This document shows positions 35,919 to 47,276 of a stretch of 64,000 bases of DNA, piece after piece (position 1 is the first letter of the stretch; the number at the start of each line of letters is the position of its first letter). A program made the position numbers and the translations under genes. The DNA is from Hydractinia symbiolongicarpus. Its lineage: Eukaryota; Cnidaria; Hydrozoa; Anthoathecata; Hydractiniidae. The stretch lies in assembly GCF_029227915.1 (NCBI RefSeq), contig NC_079878.1:21291501-21355500 (forward strand). The letters are read 5' to 3'. The notes below the pieces were generated by a model, which searched no databases, was not told the origin of the DNA, and saw nothing but the letters and a program-made list of their open reading frames with translations.

Positions 35919-36029
35919 CTATGCATATCCAGTGCAGGGATCTTGTGTGACAATTTCGTTCCCAGAGCTTTCACTTTCTAGATATGGTGGTGGACCAACA
36001 GTTCACCACATGTTAATTGCGGTTCCTGA
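35919..36029 (+). other. Exon-like segment of unknown identity, opposite strand
   Basis: After CACATTAG the plus strand encodes YAYPVQGSCVTISFPELS and GGGPTVHHMLIAVPE and ends at GTAAGT. It lies within 100 bases of the minus-strand exon-like segment, so at most one may be genuine, or both come from a mobile element. No family was recognised. Confidence 0.3.
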
Positions 36030-36839
36030 AGTAAGTACTTATACCTTGTTGAGAGGCTTGGCTTTGATTGCATTCAGTATTCAAGTGTCAACAAAGATGG
36101 CTACTAGCATCATTGAAGGATATACTTTAGAAACTCAATGTTATTCCAAATCTAGAATGGTAGACTAGTGAAAAGGGTGGTCACAAGGAATGAACACTAG
36201 GGGCCCTCAAGGTAACTAACCAATACTGTTGTAGATCCAGGCCCCTAAGATTGCCTTGCCTACCTATAAAATGGGAGCAGCTAAAGTCAACTAGTTTCCA
36301 TCATCACATTTTGCTAATAGTTTGGTTTGCCCACCCACCCACCCTGTTATTATATATTTTTTATTTTTATTTTATGTACATCAATCACTTCATGTACTGG
36401 CATCAATGTCCACAACTGTCACCATATTAACTAATTCTACAATCAACCACGACCCTTATGTTAACCCGATAACCGGACCAATATCCGACACATGACGAGT
36501 GCATACGATACCAATTGATGTAGCCCCAGAGGGTCTTCTACAACGAACTATAACACGCAACGATACTACGAACTACAACACGCAACGATCTACAACGCAA
36601 GATGGAGGGATCAATTGGCATCAAAGACGCGCGCTCGCTTACACCAGTGCTCTTGCCTCAAGGTTTTCTTGGTGATCCAAATTTGGCTACTTGCGATTGC
36701 CAAGTTTTTTGTCCAGAGGTAGAAGCACTGTTGACCCGCGCTGGTGGGGATGTCGGGCTTCCTTCGTCAGCCAAATGGGATGAAGATGCGTTTGTTTCCC
36801 TAACAAATAAAGGTGCGTTTCCACGAGATACGCCATAGC

Positions 36840-37110
36840 AGGTAGTAGGCAATTTCCAAGCGAGTTGCTGAGGTGTAGCCGATTTCCAAGTGAGTCGGGG
36901 AGATGTAGGCAATTTCCAAGCGAGTTGCTGAGGTGTAGGCGATTTCCAAGTGAGTCGCGGAGAGGTAGGCAATTTCCAAGCGAGTTGCTGAGGTGTAGGC
37001 GATTCCAAGTGAGTCGCTCAGATGTAGGCAATTTCCAAGCGAGTTGCTGAGGTGTAGGCGATTTCCAAGTGAGTCGCTCAGATATAGGCAATTTCCAAGC
37101 GAGTTGCTGA
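36840..37110. repeat. 30/60-bp tandem satellite
   Basis: Units of about 30 bases alternate between GGCAATTTCCAAGCGAGTTG and GGCGATTTCCAAGTGAGTCG types, making a 60-bp dimer repeated about 4.5 times. The motif TTTCCACGAGATACG flanks it on both sides. Long minus-strand open frames with repeating QQLAWKLPTS-like peptides are a consequence of the repeat. Confidence 0.88.
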
Positions 37111-37339
37111 GTTAGAGTTTCCACGAGATACGCAGATGTTTCCACGAGATACGTCTTACTAGGGGTAAGGATGGAAACACACGCATCTGGTTTGGGCCCC
37201 CCTGATACCAAACCTGACATCCCCCCCCCTTTCCCCAAACTCAAGTGTTGTTATGACATGAAACAAGAGAAATATACTTCTAACATTATCTGTCATTGTT
37301 GTTGTTTGCTTTCGTGTTGTTGCTTCAGAACCATAGCAA

Positions 37340-37618
37340 TTAAATGTATGTTTTGATTTTTTTAAAACCGTTAGCCAGCGCAAGCTTTGTATCATGGAAT
37401 CTATCGAGTATTGGGAACTGTTTACGCAGTAGATTTTGTTCCATGTTGATGGATTCATCGGTGAGCTTTTTATTTCCCAATATGACGTCTTTCTCTTTAG
37501 GTGAAAAACAAATTTTCCTCTGGGTTCTTTTCGGTCCTTCCGTGGGGACTTTTTTGCTTATGATTTGTACTTCATCATTTTTCGAACAGTCCACATGTAC
37601 ATCACAATTTTTTGGCAA
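37340..37618 (-). pseudogene. Fragment resembling the leader of a transposon-encoded Ulp1-type protease
   Basis: The frame contains KKLTDESINMEQNLLRKQFP, a pattern I associate with the region preceding C48-type protease domains in large eukaryotic transposons. No catalytic domain follows. Only about 90 residues remain, and the call rests on pattern memory. Confidence 0.3.
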
Positions 37619-37719
37619 TGATTTCCTCTACCCCTACAGCGTCTGTGTTTTCATCCTCTTCAAGATTCACATTTTTATTCTCACTTCATCATGTCCATTT
37701 CATTAATTAATTCATTTAG

Positions 37720-39740
37720 TTGGTAAAAAAACATTCAATCAGTGAATGGAAACCAGAACAAGTACTAACAATATGTTAAGTTTTCGCGGGATCACAAAAA
37801 ACCCTGATAGAATTGTTTGGAACTTTTTGTTAAACAAGGTTCAAACTAAAACAAATACACAGAAAATATGAAATACAAAGAAAAACACAACGCCTAAATT
37901 TGAAATGAATAATAACTAAATAAATAACAAATATATACCAACTATTCTTAACAGACAGGATGAACGATGAACATTGTGAGTGTATAACTTTCTTGAATTT
38001 CTTTAACTGACGCAAATTTATTTGAAATTTGATGTAAACTTCTTACTTTGTCTTTTTGAGCGGGAAGAATAAAGAAACGTAAAAAAAATACATATATAAA
38101 TTCTATCAATGAAAATAGCACACTTGAGACACGAACATAAAACACAAGTTAATTACGCAATACACCATAAAAGAACAATAAAACATGCACGTTACAAACA
38201 TATTGAACACGAAACGAACGTATAGTATCATATAACACGAAATCAACACAAATCCAGTGTTAACTGTACACAATAACAGATAATAACAAAAACTGTACTT
38301 TCATTAAGTTTTATTATTCAGCCATATATCTTCTTCTTGTCCTTTCCCCAATCTGTCACGCCAAAATGAAGGCGAATCGATCGCGAAATGTTTTTAAATG
38401 AAATGATATAAATAAAATAAAAAAGCACGAGTTATCAATTTTATATAAATTGCAAATTTCACATTTTTCTACTAAATAGAAAAAACACATGCGCAAAATT
38501 TTATGTTAATGTGTTGCTTTGTTGGGTATTTTTCCAGTTTGCTCTATGTTCGGCATTTCTTCAGTGCAAGTACGACATGTTAAAAAAAATAAATACGACC
38601 TACCAATCGACTCTCGTAACTAATGTTTTCCCTTTATCAACTACGGAGTAACAGAAGAAAAGGGACTAAATTTGACCAAAATTTCCTTTCCTTTTTGTAT
38701 AAACAGAGTTTATACAAAATTCGATATTTTGACTAAAATCCCCCCCCTCCCTGACCATCAATTCTTCCCGACTAACATTTACGTCTGAGAAGGTAGGTTA
38801 ATACTTTCTTTCTTCAACTACTTACGACAAACAAAATAAGAAAATAAAAGATCTTCTCGTGCGCATGTTTCACAGAAAATGTTTCAGCGTGAAACCCTTA
38901 TATATTTTGATCAGCGTTTCGAGCTCTACATATATTTATATAGCTTACTATCCATTGTATTTTCCACTCTTCTGTCAAAGCAGATTTTTTCTACGGTTGC
39001 CGCAGCTTATAAAAAACATTAGTAACTCATAGGAAAAGTTTTCTTTTATTATAGTTATTAGATGCGCTGTTTAATGTTCAAGAACCTCGTACACGCAATA
39101 AAGTGGATGAAATGATGAATGATGAAAAAGAAATCCTCGTTCTTATAAAACTTGAACTGTTAAGTTGCTCTTTCTTGCTATCATTTTCGAAACATGTGTA
39201 TAAAATCGCATGCCTTCTCCACCATTGTGACGTTTGTCGCCACACAATTGATTACCATGAACAATCCGTTCTCCACAGCAACTCGTTTATTGTAAGGGAC
39301 CATTTAATAATTACATAACGCCTTTGGAGAAGGGGGTATGATCATTTTTGTAAAGATTTATTACAAAAATATATGTACTACGGAAGGGATATTTTTAGTT
39401 ATTTTAGTGTAGATTGCCTGATTATCTGTTACATGAAGGTTTTTGGCACTATAGGAAATGAATATACGAGGTCTTAAGATTAGAAATATTACGTAACAAG
39501 GGAGGTCGATGGTACTAGATATTTGTTATGATGCATTACGTACTTACTTACTTATTTACTTACTTACTATTTGGGTGCTACGTAATTATTGAATGGCCCC
39601 TAACGTCCGTTCTTTTTATCTTCATTTCTTTTAGAGCATTTACTGATTCTTAATCCACTCAACCATTTACGTGAAAAACGCGTCAAAGGACACTCGTTGT
39701 CCAAGGGTTTAAAATCCAGTAGCACTGATGTTATATTTAT
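37720..39740. other. Gap without a convincing gene
   Basis: AT-rich sequence. A possible plus-strand exon follows an acceptor (TCTTTTATTATAG) at about 39057 and encodes LDALFNVQEPRTRNKVDEMM, but no partner was found. A short (ACTT)n run lies near 39541-39570. Confidence 0.35.
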
Positions 39741-39749
39741 TTATTTATT

Positions 39750-40747
39750 TTTTTACAGCAACAATTATATATTTTAATAAACTACACACAATTTTACAAT
39801 AACAACTAGACCATTATAGGACTACAGAAGAGTAAATTTCGACACAACACAACACATTCCTAACTGAAGATTTAACAGTTCAACTTTGAAATTTCATGAT
39901 CAACCACAATATCATCTCCAACATCAAACTTTTTATACGAACTTCTCGAACCTCTTAAACATATTAAACCGAATCTGAACAGAGTGAAACAAATTTTTGT
40001 GCGTATATGTGTGCTGAAATGATTATGTTCTTCTTATCCGCTATCATTTCCGAAAGTCGACTGTAAAAAGTGATGCATTCGCGACCAATGCTTCCGTGAA
40101 TTAAAAATATAAGCGGCGTGAAACTGCCATTATCAACACTCAAAACTCTGCGGTTGTAATTTCTTTTCTTCTCGTTGTTTGATATGAAAGATTGCTGTAA
40201 AGTTTGGTTGCTGTACCTCGAGGCAGTGGGGTCAAAATCCCTTACGTCAAAAAATGCCTGTTGGCCGTTTATCCAAAAATCACAAGCACGAATGTCCGGT
40301 CTACAATCATCACCGGTCTTTACACTTAATCAAAACGTTCTCCAGTCAACGGTAGCAAATTCGGTTCCAACTATACGTCATGGCAAACATCCTTGAGTAA
40401 CTTTGATGTGAGGTCACGAATGTCGTTGTGACGTCTCGTAACAAAGCTACCCATCTTACACTTCATGCTGTGTTCAACGTCAAATCGAGCTCCACAAACG
40501 CAACTGCTGGGTAAGTTGGGAATGCTCCAACTGTAGCGTAAACGCATAGCATCCAAAAACTCTTGCTTATTGAGATACAAATCTTGCTCAGTGATTGGCA
40601 ATACATTGGGCCAATTGGAGACTCCTTTTTGATGGTTGATGTCGTTTAGCTTAACTTGCTTCACCGTCGTGTTATTTCTGCATAGGGCCAGATTCTTTTT
40701 CTGGATATTCAATTTTAAAATTCTAACTTGTGCTTTAGCTGTTTTTG
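39750..40747 (-). pseudogene. Reverse-transcriptase retroelement polyprotein, 3' part
   Basis: Minus-strand frames encode LRYSWSIPNLPSSCVCGARF, EHSMKCKMGSF, RRHNDIRDLTSKLLKDVCHD and, further on, RPDIRACDFWINGQ and FFDVRDFDP, broken by stops. This is the C-terminal half of an RT-bearing polyprotein common in cnidarian and sponge genomes: a Cys-x-Cys-Gly/His zinc-like knot and a nuclease-like region with FFDVRVF. Its N-terminal part lies on the far side of the inserted transposon, at 47277-48420. The frame reads through when the insertion and one TTTTTG copy are ignored. Confidence 0.75.
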
Positions 40748-40789
40748 TATGGAGTCATGTACTGGACAAAAGTCACGCTATAGAGTGTC

Positions 40790-41065
40790 GTGTTGCGTAG
40801 TAGAGTGTCGAGGTTCAATATAGATCCCAAGGTCGCGAGGCGTAGTATAGGTGGACGCGAGGCGTAATAGTGAGACGCGTATGTAATAATAGAGAGACGC
40901 GAGGCGTAATAGAAGGACGCGAGGCGTAATAGAGAGACGCAAGGCGTAATAGAGAGACGCGAGGCGTAATAGAAGGACGCGAGGCGTAATAGAGAGACGC
41001 GAGGCGTAATAGAGAGACGCGAGGCGTAATAGAAGGACGCGAGGCGTAATAGAAATACGTGTAAA
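40790..41065. repeat. Subterminal satellite, left end of the integrase/HECT element
   Basis: About a dozen copies of an 18-20-bp unit built from GAGGCGTAATAG and AGACGC or AGGACGC. Inverted counterparts lie at 46990-47215. Such arrays can bind transposase; that role is inferred. Confidence 0.85.
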
Positions 41066-41563
41066 GTCGGAGCGTAATAAGATGTGTGATGGGAGGATCC
41101 GTGTCAGAGAAAGAACTACGCTTACATACATCTTCACTTTTTTCTTGTCATGAATACTTTAAAAGGAAAAAATGAAAAAAAAAGATTCCATACTTGGTGT
41201 ACAAGGGCTACTAGTTCATCATAACCTCTCGTGTATATTATATGCCTATTAGAGGGGAGTTATGATAAGCAGAATAACAACCTCGATCAGGGCATAATAC
41301 AACTTTTCGACGTTGGGACGGGGAAACAAAAAAGAGCGCGCTCTATAATTAGGCACGGGAAGAACTTATTAAATGACTACTGCTGTGGCTATTTTTTCGC
41401 GTGGTTAGAAGAACTGAAGGAGCTTTATTTTACCTAAGCATAATATCTAGTACGTATATAGTGAACAAAATGTTTGAATTTCTTCTTTGTAATGTATCTA
41501 ATGTAACTAATGTCAAGTTAAGCAATTCAATCAAAAGTTCTGTGAGTGAACTAATAGTGGTGT

Positions 41564-43006
41564 TCATAACAATGTACTTTCTACGACCTGAACAGTTCGA
41601 AGAAACACTTCGATACCGAAGTTATCGCAATTTGCCATTGGATCGTTAGATCTACAAAATTCCAGGTATAAGTCATTACTTTGAAATGGATGATTTATCT
41701 CGGGAACCACAATAGCATCGTCACGGGTTTCGATATAATGACTCGGTACACTCCAATCTATACCATATGAATCGCAGTCATCGACAATATCATCTTCTGA
41801 CGGTCTCCTTTGCAACAACAAACCTCTTTCCCATAATTGAAGAGGAGAAAGGTTTCTCTCTGTTCGGATAGGATGGTGATCATAGCCCAGGATAAATCTT
41901 TGAAAATGTGCATTTATTCTTGGAATAAAAACATAATGAAGGCAAAACAAATGCAACTCATTCGATATATCCAAGGCTCCTATCTCTTCCAAGTAAGTGA
42001 ATATGTTGTGGTATATGTATGTGCAGCCGTGGAATAGATCTCTCCAGAACCTCTCTATCCTTTGGTTATGGCAACTTTTCCCAGCGATAAAGCTACCACG
42101 ATTACTTCCTCGTCTTGATATCATAAACCAAGCAACGTCTACATTTTCCACCCCATGATCTCCTCTTACACGCGACGGCAAGCCAAAATTTTGTACTGCG
42201 GTCAGAAATAAATCGAGTACTACAGTAGCCTTGTTACTTGATCCGCACGACAGAAACATTAGACGCCTAGAATACCCATCTATGCCGCCATGAATGACTA
42301 TCGACCATCTTATCAATTTGTGATTGCCGTCTATATGCCACAATGACCTTGGCGCTGCAACACTATATTTTCTTCTTCGAACTACATTACGTTGCAACGA
42401 GCGCATCAATAGCCCTGATGGATCAACCCGCCACATACTATCACGAACAACTTTCCAAGGAATGTGATAACCATGAGACAGTAAAAAACCTTTCATTCTA
42501 CGTATGCCACAGTTAGGAAAATCTGAAATAATTTTTTTGACATGTTCATCAAGTTCCTCGTCACCAATCATAGTGTGCGATTTAGGTTCAATATCAAACT
42601 CTTTAAATCTTCTTTGAATAGTTTTTGCACTTACTCCGAACATTTCAGCTATTGCCGTCTGCGAAAAATTCAACCTCACTAAAGTTTTTAGAGTTTCCTC
42701 AGGTATATCGAAAGAAGGCCTGCCTATCTTGTGCCGTACAGTTTCCGCGTTACTAGTTTTGTTCACTGATTGAATTATCACTGATGCTTGATGAATACTA
42801 CTCAGTACATTTTCGGTTATAACATCTGGATACTCTAAAGCTGCTCTAGAGCAGAAGCTGTAAAGTTCATCAAGTCTATAGACAGGATAATCCAAATCTG
42901 CTGTATTCGCGTCAACAAAGGATGACAATAACGACTGGATTAGTTTCAATGTATCAACAACAGAATTCTTAATAAAATCAACTGGACTCAATTGTTGTAT
43001 ATTCAT
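41564..43006 (-). CDS. DD35E integrase/transposase of the integrase-HECT element
   Basis: This 480-residue protein would cut and join the element ends. The ATG at 43006 follows a likely acceptor (TTTTTCAG), so a leader intron is possible. Domains: an N-terminal helical region; a helix-turn-helix at about 95-140 ([25 protein letters not shown]); and an rve-type RNase H fold with acidic residues D226 (WHIDGN), D283 (RGDHGVEN) and E318 ([11 protein letters not shown]). The 35-residue D283-E318 distance is that of retroviral and IS3-type integrases. The frame has no internal stop and the catalytic triad is intact. It lies downstream of the HECT gene on the same strand, with about 700 bases between them. 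Confidence 0.88.
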   Translation of the reverse strand: MNIQQLSPVDFIKNSVVDTLKLIQSLLSSFVDANTADLDYPVYRLDELYSFCSRAALEYPDVITENVLSSIHQASVIIQSVNKTSNAETVRHKIGRPSFDIPEETLKTLVRLNFSQTAIAEMFGVSAKTIQRRFKEFDIEPKSHTMIGDEELDEHVKKIISDFPNCGIRRMKGFLLSHGYHIPWKVVRDSMWRVDPSGLLMRSLQRNVVRRRKYSVAAPRSLWHIDGNHKLIRWSIVIHGGIDGYSRRLMFLSCGSSNKATVVLDLFLTAVQNFGLPSRVRGDHGVENVDVAWFMISRRGSNRGSFIAGKSCHNQRIERFWRDLFHGCTYIYHNIFTYLEEIGALDISNELHLFCLHYVFIPRINAHFQRFILGYDHHPIRTERNLSPLQLWERGLLLQRRPSEDDIVDDCDSYGIDWSVPSHYIETRDDAIVVPEINHPFQSNDLYLEFCRSNDPMANCDNFGIEVFLRTVQVVESTLL

Positions 43007-43720
43007 GTTATATTCTGAAAAATAAAAGTACTGCATAAGTACACGAAATGTCAACAAAACCACTTGTTTGTTTAATCATACAATAAATCCTAAAAATGCC
43101 AGACGAAATTCCCTCCAAAATGTTCGAAATATGTTTAAAAGTTACTTAACGATAACAGTTCTGTTTTTAAATAACTTTCTCTGAGTGAGTCGACCGTATA
43201 TAAGTAGAACATTTTTTCACATAAAGAACAAAATAACAAACATAACCCTTGTGAAATAAAAAGAAAAGAAAAATATCTTCTTGGTTAGCACAGCTGAATG
43301 ATAATGCAATGCGTAACTTGATCACGACTATAACCATACATCTTTTCCATATAAAAGTTAGAAAACAAACAAAATAGAACAACAAAAAGACGAACTTATA
43401 AATGCATGTGCAGTATATATAGACTTCAAGGAGCGTACAAGTCAGTCATAAATTCGAGACTAATCATAATCAATCTGATCATTAAAAGTATGTATATCAC
43501 TGGAAGAATTCTTGCATAGGACTGACAGGATTTTTATATTCCCCCCCACCAGAAAAAAAATCAGTTTTATAGAAGTGAGGCATATTTTGGAAGAAAAAGA
43601 AAAAAAATCGGCATTTTTTCTCAATGACAACATAATAAGAACAATGACAACATAAGCTAAAAATCGATCACCTTGAAGGAAAAAAATAAACTCGTTAGTG
43701 CCCCTAAAAATTTACAATTA

Positions 43721-46083
43721 TCATGGATTTGCGAATCCCTTTGATTCACATGCTAAAGCTGTTGCCAACATATTGTGAAACGCCTTTTCTACAGAATGAA
43801 CTGTAGGTAGGTAGATTATTTTTAAACATGCAGAGGATTTGCACATACTGTTTTTTTCATCATCCGACATGTATTTCACTCTGATTTCATTTTTCATACC
43901 ATCCAGTGGAACAACTGTATGACTAGTACAGAAGGCAAGTACTTTACTCAATGTCATACTGTCACTTTTTTCAATAAACGACAGAAAAAATTTCTTTGCC
44001 TGTGTCTCCACGAAGGAAGTTGGTTCGTCAAAACTAAAACATTTGATAAATTCTTTACTCTCAATCATGCGATAACCAGCACAAAATATTTGATCCATAA
44101 CTTTCCAATGACACCGAATCGTATTCAAGAAATTGCACGAGCTCAAACCTTCGAATAACATGTCTGAAGAGTTTCGGCGTGACAATATCACATCATTCAA
44201 AATGAGTTGTTGAACCAGTAATGGGACATTTTCTTTGTTAATATTCTTGTCGGCAGGCCAATGCGCAGAATTAATAAGTGACCAAAACACATCTTGCTTC
44301 TGATTGTCCTTGTAAAGCAGTTTGTCTATATCGTCCTTTGTTTTACATTGATCAAGTGATTCAATCAATTCAATCAAATTTTCAGTTGTTGCATTTGCTG
44401 GTATGTGGCTTTTATTCAAACTTTCAATCAAACTGTCGGTATCTCTACCACACATGTGTAAAAAGTATGGTTTTGCTAATACTGGGAAGCCGGTGTCAAC
44501 ACCAGCAATCAATGAATGTACGATAATCATACCAGCAACTTTGAAAAGCACAGCTTTTGTGATGTCTTTCACAGGCAACAAACTGTTATTTTCACCTTCA
44601 AATAGACGATTTTTAACTTCTTCTAACAAAAGGTTGAAATATTCGGTTTTCATTGCCCCACCATCAAGGCCGTCCTCTCCTTTAAACTCAATGATCAATT
44701 TTTTGGTCATAACTTGAGAATTCACAAGGTTCCTTTTGTAAAATCTCAAGGATTCCATCCAAAGATTGTCACGTTCAATTTCCAAAGTGATTGTATCATT
44801 TTCTGAAGCAAGAGATGTAATTTGATTGAGAATTTCTTTTAAAGACATGTCCTTATCTACACATTTAATTTGCAGCATGTCAGACATATTTTCACTTGCA
44901 CTTTTCTCACTCAAAATATTGGCTGCCACATCGATAGATTTGGTATTCCGTAAAATGTCCTGAATTGTGGCTTTAGAGATTCGAGGAAACATTGCCGACA
45001 AAGTATCGATATGGGGAGAAGTACTTCCTACTTCTTTTTCATTCGATGGCCCAGCTTCATCGTCTATCATCTCTGGAAAAATGTCATCATCAAGTTGACA
45101 ATAAGCTTGATGGAATCTTAAATCATTTAACGGATATTTCTGATTACATCGTACACAGTTAACTTCAATACCTGAATCCATAGTTGGTTCCTCCATTGGT
45201 AAGTCGCTCTGCACTGGTCTGATGTATATTACAGCGTGACCGGGTACTAAATTTTTTAAATAGCTGATAGAATAACCATCTTTTCTTGGTGGTATCAACA
45301 CCAATGGTCGGTTTATTCCACCACTCTCAGCCCTCAGAAGTTCAATGCCACCACTCTGTGATGATAATTTTGGATAAGCTTTTGTTAACTCTTCCAGAAG
45401 CATAGCATGTGTTCCAGTTTTGGAAGGAAAAACAACTTTTTCAATTCCGAGACCAACTTGGTTTAGCTCCATTAATTCACGTGTATTAGGTGAAACTGAT
45501 GTATCTTTGTAGCTCAGTGCACAGAATTTATGGGTCCATGTGTCCTTAATGAAGTTATTAGAGAGACGTGGTTTCTTTGCTTGTGGGCGATATCGGCTAC
45601 CACCAGCATTCAACGCTGGAAATTGCTTACTGAAACAGAACAAGAATTAAAATAAAAATCTGTCTCAAACATAATAATCTTTCTACTCAGTGTATACAGA
45701 AAAAAATTAAAGTTGAACAAAATCAAAAAAATGAAAAATGTTATAAAAAGGTACAAAGGCACGAAAAAATTCAATAGTCACAATCAGCATAATGCCTGTG
45801 AGCAGTACTCCTGGAGAGATGATTATTGAAACTTATCGAAAAGATACAAAGGAGGCAATGATCATGCTGGGAGCAGAAATTCACAACTCTTAAAAATATC
45901 AACCTACTTGAAATCTTGTAGAATTCTCTGATGTTGTGGACTTGGATGTAAGTTTGGACTTGGATGTGAGTTTGGACTCTGGAAGATGTTCTGATTTGGA
46001 TTATTTTGAGTACTTGTTGTTGATGATGACAGACCATCCAATGCATTATTCAGTCTGTCTATAGCGTCTTTCACTTTCTGCAT
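43721..46083 (-). CDS. HECT-type E3 ubiquitin ligase carried by the transposon
   Basis: Two exons, 45908-46083 and 43721-45629, join in phase into 694 residues. Exon 1 encodes a short helical start (MQKVKDAIDRLNNAL) and a SPN-HPSP repeat. Exon 2 has a Cys/His motif at about 217-236 (CVRCNQKYP, H, C), a CUE-like ubiquitin-binding helix bundle at about 265-300 (LSAMFPRISKATIQDIL) and a HECT domain from about 330 to the end. HECT landmarks are EFKGEDGLDGGAMKTEYF, then KSSACLKIIYLP with the presumed catalytic Cys, and a GFANP tail as in HECT C-termini. The closest named relatives are G2E3-like proteins, which are multicopy in many aquatic animals. Its role in transposition is unknown. The frame is fully open. 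Confidence 0.82.
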
Positions 46084-46989
46084 GCTGAATCAATTTTTAA
46101 TTCCTAAAACATCACATACAATTTAGCTTGAAAGTTTTGAAAATTACAACCATGCCGATAAATATTCACGATAGTAAGACAAAAATTTAAAAATGTCTTA
46201 AGAATATCCTTAAAGGAAAATCGAATAAGAACATTGTACATATTTGCTGCATTATTTAAAATTCTTGAAAATGGGTGCAGTGTCACTTGAAGAAAACCAA
46301 AACTTGAGAAATTTGCCATCATTACAATACACCTGTTGACAGTGTTGTTGTACACATGCATATGCACCGCACAGTTCCATTTAACTACCAGTCGTAGTCC
46401 TACGTTCTGTTTTATAAGCTGCCCTGTTTACCTATCAAAACATTGTAATCACATGGTGATACAAAACACAATATTAATACAAAAACAGCACATTGCTTAT
46501 AACAGAATAGCATGCAAGCAGTGTAATAACATTTTTCGGCTTATCGGCACACTTCTCGTTGCAGGGGGAGGGGGGTTGATTGGTGGTGTATACAAGGGAA
46601 GGAAAAAAGGAAGTAAAAGTTGCTAGGGCAAATAATATAATCCATTATTTATAGCAATAGTATAGCTAGCCCATTACAAATTTTAATGAGAAAATATATA
46701 TGAGGAGGGGGGGGGGTGCCAGCTATACCTGTGTTGACAAATGTCGTCGTTGCCCTACATTGCTTCCCTTCACTACTACACATACTTATGAATTAGCAAC
46801 TTCTCACAATTTATCAGAATATAACTATAATACAGCAGAAATTAAAAAAACAGGAGAGAAAAAATCAGAGAGAACGGTCAGCCCAGCTGCTACAAAAACT
46901 TACTTTTTCTTTCGTGTTTTGTCTTGATTAATTTGCCAGTCAATTGAAAAAATTCGAAATTTATTCACGGGTAACCAAGGCAAATGGCG

Positions 46990-47215
46990 CGAAAGTACGC
47001 GTCCCCTCTTCCTACACGCCGCGTCGCCCTTGTTTGCGCGTCTTTCCATCACGCAACGCGTCCTTCTGTTACGCATCGCGTCCTTCTATTACGCCTCGCA
47101 TCTCTCTATTATTACATACGCGTCTCACTATTACGCCTCGCGACTCTCTATTTCGCCTCGCGTCCACCTATACTACGCCTCGCGACCTTGGGATCTATAT
47201 TGCACCTCGACACTC
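46990..47215. repeat. Subterminal satellite, right end of the integrase/HECT element
   Basis: Units of ATTACGCCTCGC and GCGTCTCTCTA type, the reverse complements of the left-end satellite, are repeated about ten times with more divergence than on the left. Confidence 0.85.
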
Positions 47216-47276
47216 TACTACGCAACACGACACTCTATAGCGTGACTTTTGTCCAGTACATGACTCCATATTTTTG

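Larger units (their letters stand above)
40748..47270 (-). mobile_element. Integrase- and HECT-encoding DNA transposon (IS3EU-like) with 6-bp duplication
   Basis: Ends read TATGGAGTCATGTACTGGAC inward on both sides and continue as inverted repeats for about 90 bases and beyond. The direct repeat TTTTTG flanks the element at 40742-40747 and 47271-47276. Inside the termini both ends carry short satellites of GGCGTAATAG and GACGCGA motifs in opposite orientation. Two minus-strand genes are inside, a DD35E integrase and a HECT-type ligase. Integrase-type cut-and-paste elements with 6-bp duplications correspond, as I recall, to Repbase superfamily IS3EU, known from Hydra; that name is from memory. 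Both genes are open, so the copy may be young. Confidence 0.85.

Noticed and set aside
36658-37244. Open frames with QQLAWKLPTS repeats (116 and 185 residues)
   Set aside because: They are overlapping readings of a 30/60-bp satellite in different frames, so not protein-coding evidence.
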